Below, in pieces: positions 4,401 to 7,541 of a DNA stretch of 7,541 nucleotides. The stretch spans positions 782-8,322 of the forward strand of contig DNXU01000397.1 of assembly GCA_003505715.1 (NCBI GenBank). Reading direction: 5' to 3'. The stretch is from Cyanobacteria bacterium UBA8803 (GTDB lineage Bacteria; Cyanobacteriota; Cyanobacteriia; Cyanobacteriales; Coleofasciculaceae). The first letter of the stretch is position 1; the number at the start of each line of letters is the position of its first letter. Below the pieces are notes generated by a model, which saw only the letters and a list, made by a program, of their open reading frames with translations, did not search any database and was not told the DNA's origin. The position numbers and the translations under genes are program-made.

Positions 4401-7318
4401 CGTGCCTGGAACCGAATGGCTGACTCAGCTCGCTGGCGTTCTAGGATCTCTTCTTGGAGTTGTTGGTTAATTTGAACAAGTTCTTCAGTACGCTGCTCTA
4501 CTAATTCTTCCAAGCGATCGCGATACTGTTGCAATTGGGCTTCTGTTCGCTTGCGATCGGTAATATCCTCGGAAATTCCTGCAATACGGTAGATTACACC
4601 CAATTCGTCCTTGATGGGAAAAAGGCGATCGCAGATCCAACGCATTTCGCCATCGGATCGCACGATGCGATATTCTTTGGTTGGGAATTCTCCCTGCTGG
4701 TTTTTGGCAGAATTGACGCTCGTCAATTCTCGGTCTTCTGGATGAACGGCATCAAGCCAACTGTCCGGATCGGCATAGGCGCTTTCCATACTGCATCCCC
4801 AAATTTTCTGGTATGCTGGGCTGATGTAGAGCACTTGTTGGGTTTGCGGGCAAAAAAGCCAGAAAATATCTTGGATATTTTCGGCCATTTGGCGGAAGCG
4901 CTCTTCACTTTGCCGCAGTGCTTCCTCTGCTTGTCGCCTTTCCGTGATATCTCGCAACGATACCACATAAACAGATTCTCCTTGCCATTCGGTCTGGGCG
5001 ATACTCATTTCGCCGATACCGAGTTCCCCACCGGGACGAACAATTCCCAACTCGGCCACTTCGCCTACTACCATAGGCTGTCCAAACTCATGGTTTAGTA
5101 ACTCTGCTGGTGGCCTGCCAAATAGTTTAGCGGCAGCGGGGTTGACAAAACGCACGCTGCCTTGGCGATCTACGATGAGGATGCCATCAGACGTGCTATT
5201 GACAATTGCATTCAGTTGTGATTCGCTTTCTTGCAGCTGCATCTGGATCAGTTTGCGCTCGGTAATATCGAGAGCTGTACCCAGAATCTGCTGGGGAGAA
5301 CCGTCAGCCGCTCTAGTAAATACCACATCCCGCGATCGCAACCAGCACCAGGAACCGTGTTTGTAGCGCATTCGATACTCGGCCTCAACCACTTCACCAT
5401 CTGACAGATTAGAGAATCGACGGAGTATATCCTGGAGAATATGCAGGTCATCCGGATGAATCGTATCTAGAAAAAACTGTTGGCCTGCCTGCCGTATTTC
5501 CTCTGGAGTGTAGCCCAATATCTCACTAATTTGGCGATTCACGTAGATGTTGCACCCAATAGTCAGGTCGTAGATGTATAAAAGCTGCGGCGACGTATTA
5601 GCAATTGTTTCAATAAAAAGCTGGCTTTGGCGCAGTTCTGCTTCTGCCCGTTTGCGATCGGTGATGTCCCGACTCACACATAGTACAAATTCTACAGAGC
5701 TATCTTGAGCATATTCAGGAGCGAGGTGAGACTGATAATTTATTGTGCCTGTCGGCGTTGAATACTCAAATTCTATTAACTCGGACTCCCCAGTATCAAA
5801 AACCTTTTGCAGTGCTGCCTCCCATGAAGATACTAGTTCCTCTGGCATTCCCAACTCTCGATTGGTTTTACCAATAAACGCAGCAGGTGGTATTTCGGTT
5901 ATGCGTTCAATTACTGGACTGACATAAACATGGCGTAGTTGTCGGTCAAATCGGGAAATTACATCCGGAGAGTTTTCAACTAAGGCTCGAAATTCCTGTT
6001 CCTGAAGATAGAGTGCTTGTTGTGCCTGTTGGAATTCTTGCTCTACCTGCTTGCGATCGCTGATGTCGATATCAACCCCATCTACAATAATATCTCCCTG
6101 GTCATTCCGATAAAATCGGGCATTATCTTGAATCCACCTCACTTGGCCATCCTGGGAAATCAGACGATATTCAAGGGTGCCAAATTCCAGAGTTTGGAAC
6201 TTCTCTTTTACAGCTGCTGCGAACCGATCGAGATCTTCAGGATGAATGTAGGCTGTCATATCTAACTCCGGATCGCTCATTATGTTACCCGGAGCGATAC
6301 CTAACCATTCGTGATAAATGGAACTCAGGTAGGGTAGTGATATCCGGCCATCGGCATGGTAAACGGCGCGATATACTCCCCCTGGAATATTCTCGACAAT
6401 TGTGGCAAACTGTTGCTGACTCTCCCGCAGAGAATCCTCCACCCGTTGGCGTTCTTGAATTTCTTGGGTTAATTTGGCCGTGCGTTCCCTCACCCGTTGT
6501 TCGAGTTCGGCATTGAGGGCGACAATCTCTTGCTCGGCCTGTTTACGCTGGGTGATATCGTGGCAAGTGTAAAGTACTGTCCCCGTCTGAATGGAGACGT
6601 GCTTGATACTAAGCAGCAATGTATGTTTTTTGCCAAATTTATCGGTGATTTCTCGCTCGATATTGGGAATTTCTCCACAGGTTTCCAGTTGATGGGTATC
6701 GAACAGGGACTCCCCTAACAAGTAACGAATATTTCCTAGCTCCTGAACTTCCGATCGGGAATAGCCAAATATCACGTCTACATTGGGACTAATAAATGTG
6801 AAATTACCGCTGTTATCAGCCATTAAGATGGCATCGGAAATATTGCTGAGGATGAGTTCGTGTAACTCTTGAGATTGTTGTAGTAATGTCTGTTGGCACT
6901 GAATTCGATAGCAGGTTGCACAACCTTGCAGTTGAGCCTGGGTGCGGGCACGGGCAACGGTCAAACGTAAGGAACGCTCTAAAACAAGGGTACTCAACTC
7001 TTGGCAAACCAAATAGTCGGCAGCACCAGCACTGAGAGCCGTTATACCTGCTTCTGGAGTATCAGTGAGAACAATAACTGGAGGAGCAGTGCAAGTTCGA
7101 TCTAGTAACTCTGGCAGCAAAGTTATTTTTCCTAGCTCGGCATCAATTAGATACACATCGTAGGCTTGATTAGCGATCACTGCCGATGCTGCTGACTCTG
7201 TAGTGATCCAGTCTAATTCGACTTGAATCGTCTTAATATCCTTGAGTAAGTCGTTAATTAGGCCGTAGTTTGCTGGTTTATCATCAACCAGAAGAGCGAG
7301 GCAAGTTGTGAGTTCCAT
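1418..7318 (-). CDS. Giant hybrid sensor histidine kinase: REC-PASx8-GAF-HisKA-HATPase-REC
   Basis: Predicted cytosolic sensor kinase that autophosphorylates on a histidine and passes phosphate to its own C-terminal receiver. Numbering counts from an in-frame TTG at 7330. The ATG at 7318 (residue 5) is preferred as start, giving 1966 aa, because neither codon has a well-placed Shine-Dalgarno and the first receiver strand begins only at about residue 10. Domains in order: degenerate receiver 8-128; PAS domains at about 154-263, 306-428, 445-561, 570-694, 703-800, 808-928, 972-1089 and 1137-1255; GAF 1271-1428; HisKA with SHELR (H1469); HATPase with N1587, DTGPGI (1641-1646) and GTGLGLAI (1670-1677); receiver 1735-1882 with D1784; helical tail 1883-1970. 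No signal peptide or membrane segment is visible. The frame is intact, although two low-complexity inserts interrupt domains. Its stop overlaps the next kinase's start. The ligand and target pathway cannot be read from the sequence. Confidence 0.96.
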   Translation of the reverse strand: MELTTCLALLVDDKPANYGLINDLLKDIKTIQVELDWITTESAASAVIANQAYDVYLIDAELGKITLLPELLDRTCTAPPVIVLTDTPEAGITALSAGAADYLVCQELSTLVLERSLRLTVARARTQAQLQGCATCYRIQCQQTLLQQSQELHELILSNISDAILMADNSGNFTFISPNVDVIFGYSRSEVQELGNIRYLLGESLFDTHQLETCGEIPNIEREITDKFGKKHTLLLSIKHVSIQTGTVLYTCHDITQRKQAEQEIVALNAELEQRVRERTAKLTQEIQERQRVEDSLRESQQQFATIVENIPGGVYRAVYHADGRISLPYLSSIYHEWLGIAPGNIMSDPELDMTAYIHPEDLDRFAAAVKEKFQTLEFGTLEYRLISQDGQVRWIQDNARFYRNDQGDIIVDGVDIDISDRKQVEQEFQQAQQALYLQEQEFRALVENSPDVISRFDRQLRHVYVSPVIERITEIPPAAFIGKTNRELGMPEELVSSWEAALQKVFDTGESELIEFEYSTPTGTINYQSHLAPEYAQDSSVEFVLCVSRDITDRKRAEAELRQSQLFIETIANTSPQLLYIYDLTIGCNIYVNRQISEILGYTPEEIRQAGQQFFLDTIHPDDLHILQDILRRFSNLSDGEVVEAEYRMRYKHGSWCWLRSRDVVFTRAADGSPQQILGTALDITERKLIQMQLQESESQLNAIVNSTSDGILIVDRQGSVRFVNPAAAKLFGRPPAELLNHEFGQPMVVGEVAELGIVRPGGELGIGEMSIAQTEWQGESVYVVSLRDITERRQAEEALRQSEERFRQMAENIQDIFWLFCPQTQQVLYISPAYQKIWGCSMESAYADPDSWLDAVHPEDRELTSVNSAKNQQGEFPTKEYRIVRSDGEMRWICDRLFPIKDELGVIYRIAGISEDITDRKRTEAQLQQYRDRLEELVEQRTEELVQINQQLQEEILERQRAESAIRFQARLLDLVNHAVIATDLSSTITYWNRFAEKLYGWSATEALGRNVIEMTPAEMSREQALQIMACLRRGESWSGEFMVEHRDGTCFPVIVTDSPIYDEVGQLIGIVGISFDITERKQAEEALKNANAELGIAVEARTRDLGSAITQLRQEIAKRKQVETDLRASEARYRAIIEDQVEVVCRFQLDGTLTFVNDSYCRYFGKSRNELIGTNLLSLVAPEDREWIERGLVEFWQKRPEIEIAEHRVTAASGESRWMQWTTKAIFDGAGYLVEYQSVGRDTTDKKQAEETLRQQMEREKLLAQIAQHIRQSLNLDDILSTTVVEVQQLLQTDRTLIFRLGVDNTGIVTHEAVAPGWPKTLGYRFENEEFPPQCYQNYCQGHPRIIPDIKVDETASCLLGYLQNLGVKSRLVVPILQREKFWGLLIVHQCRDIRHWQEWEVNLLGQLATQVGIAIQQAELYYQLEIELAERKQIQAQLQQAKEAAEAANRSKSDFLANMSHELRTPLNAILGFTQLMAHSSSLCSTQREHLKIISRSGEHLLCLINDILDLSKIEAGRIILNNNSFDLYRLLNTLEQMFQLKAAKKALQILVVRTPTVPQYVQTDESKLRQVLINLLDNAVKFTQKGTVTLRVEGRRAEGGGWRNQQKPVDERNKENFSSPTSPYSLYFEVEDTGPGIVEAEIHNLFEAFVQTATGKQSQSGTGLGLAIAQRFVRIMGGDITVSSVLGQGTIFKFKVQINLAEADRVVLPQRSQRAISLAPNQLSSRILVVEDNLAHCQLLSHILEPLGFEVCQAENGREGVALWESWQPHLILMDMHMPIMDGYEATRQIRDRERETTENLSNSRFPIPDSPFPIPHSRFPIPHSHTVIIAITASAFTEERDRFLAAGCDDVVIKPFRQEEIVEKIAQYLGVRYLYKDSPPVDSCLPISTYPPLTPEALAIMPGEWVAQLYQAAISLDEESMHKLIQEIPSKHSLLVTALADLIDNFRFDTIVALTKLSEP
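1421..1684 (-). other. C-terminal helical tail, no HPt motif
   Basis: Residues 1883-1970 follow the last receiver: a proline-rich linker (about 1889-1905), then predicted amphipathic helices starting at LTPEALAIMPGEW and ending at FRFDTIVALTK. As far as I recall, similar tails terminate many cyanobacterial hybrid kinases. The only histidines are H1932 and H1942, and neither sits in the HxLKG-like context of an HPt phosphotransfer domain. A role in dimerisation or partner contact is possible, but no function can be assigned. Confidence 0.55.
1685..2128 (-). other. C-terminal receiver domain with a repeat-encoded loop insert
   Basis: Residues 1735-1882 form a receiver with all key residues: E1740/D1741, phospho-acceptor D1784 (LMDMHMP), T1842 and K1864 (IKPF). 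In the family the acceptor Asp and the conserved Thr/Ser are about 30 residues apart; here they are 58 apart. The surplus lies in the alpha3-beta4 loop and includes 21 residues (1813-1833) read from the heptamer tract. Strand beta4 (VIIAITASAF) resumes directly after it, so the fold is probably kept, with a Pro-rich loop protruding near the active-site face. Confidence 0.93.
1826..1900. repeat. STRR-type tandem heptamer tract inside a receiver domain
   Basis: Nine complete heptamers occupy 1832-1894 on the plus strand. After two ATGGGGA units, ATCGGGA and ATGGGGA alternate, giving a 14-bp higher-order period. Degenerate 6-base units flank them (ATGGGA at 1826, ATTGGA at 1895). The 63 bp translate on the minus strand as three heptapeptides: SRFPIPD, SPFPIPH, SRFPIPH. 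Short tandem heptamers of this kind are known from filamentous cyanobacteria, usually between genes; here the tract is coding. It contains no stop codon in any of the six frames. Confidence 0.95.
2298..2305. repeat. HIP1 copy inside the G2-box codons
   Basis: This GCGATCGC spans the codons for A1676, I1677 and most of A1678 at the end of the GTGLGLAI ATP-lid motif of the large kinase. The copy at 884-891 similarly sits in the H-box of the small kinase (R178-S179 of HDLRSPL). HIP1 therefore occupies conserved catalytic codons in both genes through synonymous choice. Confidence 0.9.
2494..2521. repeat. Degenerate heptamer run (YCYTCCR) in the ATPase-domain loop
   Basis: Four consecutive 7-base units on the plus strand, TCCTCCA, TCCTCCG, CCTTCCG and CCCTCCG, followed by a partial CCCTTCC. 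The minus strand reads them as residues 1604-1613 (RRAEGGGWRN) within an expanded loop of the HATPase domain. This is a second heptamer family in the same gene, shorter and more diverged than the one in the receiver, so it may be an older insertion. Confidence 0.6.
3047..3520 (-). other. GAF domain with a cysteine at the bilin-attachment position
   Basis: Residues 1271-1428 match the GAF domains of cyanobacterial kinases: RLVVPI at 1378-1383, WGLLIVHQC at 1390-1398 and LATQVGIAIQQAELY at the end. Cys1365 lies 10 residues before the Val of LGVKSRLVVPI. That is the spacing at which phytochromes and cyanobacteriochromes carry their canonical chromophore Cys. The His that normally follows is Leu1366. 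Two more cysteines (1342, 1347) lie upstream, but no clear DXCF motif is present. Most probably this is an ordinary ligand-binding or structural GAF; a bilin sensor is possible but not favoured. Confidence 0.85.
3560..6871 (-). other. Array of eight PAS domains with coiled-coil linkers
   Basis: Eight PAS/PAC units are recognised by their terminal motifs: DITQRK 258, DISDRK 422, DITDRK 555, DITERK 688, DITERR 794, DITDRK 922, DITERK 1083 and DTTDKK 1249. Units 2, 4 and 6 carry the HPED/HPDD motif of the PAS_3 type (residues 363, 625, 863). Longer Gln/Glu-rich coiled coils lie at about 263-305, 928-972 and 1089-1137; the other units are joined by short AExxLRxSE helices. Unit 5 is the shortest, at about 98 residues. 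No residue identifies haem, flavin or another cofactor with confidence, so the array should be read as signal input and transmission of unknown specificity. Confidence 0.92.
6947..7309 (-). other. Degenerate N-terminal receiver domain of the large kinase
   Basis: Residues 8-128 follow the receiver fold: an acidic pair D16/D17 after beta1, D63 at the phospho-acceptor position (YLID), T89 after beta4 and GAADYLV at beta5. The invariant lysine that normally follows (KP or KG in the family) is replaced by Cys109 (YLVCQEL). The region after D63 is also short and lacks the usual proline. Phosphorylation may be impaired or the domain may act as a docking module. The assignment as a receiver is firm; the functional reading is inferred. 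Confidence 0.85.
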
Positions 7319-7435
7319 AAAAGCATTCAAAACCGGATAGCAAACCCCTCAAGGAGGTTTCTCCCTTAAACATCCCGGCAGGAAACTTCTGTTACCATTA
7401 CGGTAGCGAGAAAGGTCTAATTTTTTCAACACCGA

Positions 7436-7443
7436 GCGATCGC
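7436..7443. repeat. HIP1 palindrome, the only intergenic copy
   Basis: GCGATCGC, the highly iterated palindrome typical of many cyanobacterial genomes. Eight further exact copies lie in the two genes, starting at 884, 1775, 2167, 2298, 4514, 4625, 5332 and 6053. Nine exact copies in 7.5 kb far exceed the chance expectation for an 8-mer (about one per 65 kb at even base composition). Confidence 0.95.
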
Positions 7444-7465
7444 TGAGGAGACAACGAATCAATCA

Positions 7466-7523
7466 GGGCGAGTCAAGCTATCCTGAAAGGCTAGCGCTAG
7501 TATATTGAAACAGCGACTCGCCC
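7466..7523. repeat. Intergenic inverted repeat with a central palindrome
   Basis: GGGCGAGTC (7466-7474) and GACTCGCCC (7515-7523) are perfect 9-bp inverted copies separated by 40 bp. After a two-base bulge the stem can continue for three pairs (GCT 7477-7479 with AGC 7512-7514). The perfect palindrome CTAGCGCTAG (7491-7500) sits almost at the centre of the spacer. GGGGCG-rich palindromes of this style are, as far as I recall, frequent as dispersed intergenic repeats in filamentous cyanobacteria. No transposase is nearby. Confidence 0.7.
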
Positions 7524-7541
7524 CTACAGTTGGATACTTTT

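Larger units (their letters stand above)
7319..7541 (-). other. Upstream non-coding region and leader of the two-gene unit
   Basis: No gene is seen here; an in-frame stop lies at 7349-7351, upstream of the candidate starts. A minus-strand TATACT at 7499-7504 resembles a -10 hexamer, but no -35 is found at normal spacing and it overlaps the central palindrome. TTGAAA at 7424-7429 could be a -35, but only a poor TACCGT follows it. Near the gene, AAGGAG and CTCCCTT (7351-7367) can form a short bulged hairpin. A GAGGGG lies 14 bases before the TTG and 26 before the ATG, too far for a normal ribosome site. The promoter remains unassigned. Confidence 0.4.

Noticed and set aside
4529..5098. 189-codon plus-strand open frame
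   Set aside because: It lies wholly antisense to well-conserved PAS domains of the large kinase and shows no recognisable domain of its own.
7391..7407. Hairpin GTTACC-ATTAC-GGTAGC in the leader
   Set aside because: It holds on the plus strand only with a G-T pair; on the minus-strand transcript that pair becomes an A-C mismatch, leaving a weak stem.
7401..7429. Promoter with TTGAAA -35 and TACCGT -10 on the minus strand
   Set aside because: The -10 matches poorly and the spacing is 18 bp; not enough to call a promoter.

Overview
The window looks like part of a filamentous cyanobacterial chromosome. Four things point that way: nine copies of the HIP1 palindrome GCGATCGC, a tract of short tandem heptamers of the STRR kind, very large multi-PAS/GAF hybrid kinases, and a receiver-first (REC-HisKA) histidine kinase. 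No species can be named from the sequence alone.

Both genes lie on the minus strand. Positions 7319-7541 are non-coding and lie upstream of the first gene. They hold a perfect 9-bp inverted repeat around a central palindrome, a HIP1 site and a weak -10-like hexamer. Positions 1418-7318 encode a giant soluble hybrid sensor histidine kinase: degenerate receiver, eight PAS domains, GAF, HisKA, HATPase, receiver, helical tail. Positions 159-1421 encode a smaller kinase with a receiver at its N-terminus, then HisKA and HATPase. The two genes overlap by 4 bp (ATGA), so they are very probably one translationally coupled transcript. Positions 1-158 are non-coding, with no convincing terminator. Residues of the large protein are numbered from an in-frame TTG at 7330 (residue 1); the preferred ATG at 7318 is residue 5.

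The most plausible working model is a multi-step phosphotransfer chain. Signals sensed by the PAS/GAF stack drive phosphorylation at H1469, then transfer to D1784, and the partner kinase (D62, H175) acts alongside. This is inference: neither an HPt domain nor a DNA-binding output is in the window.

The most unusual observation is a 75-bp heptamer tract inserted in frame in the alpha3-beta4 loop of the large kinase's C-terminal receiver, where it encodes a heptapeptide repeat. A second, shorter degenerate heptamer run lies in its ATPase domain, in the loop before the G1 box. The small kinase also has a long insert in the equivalent loop. I see no wholly new system; the genes themselves belong to well-known families.
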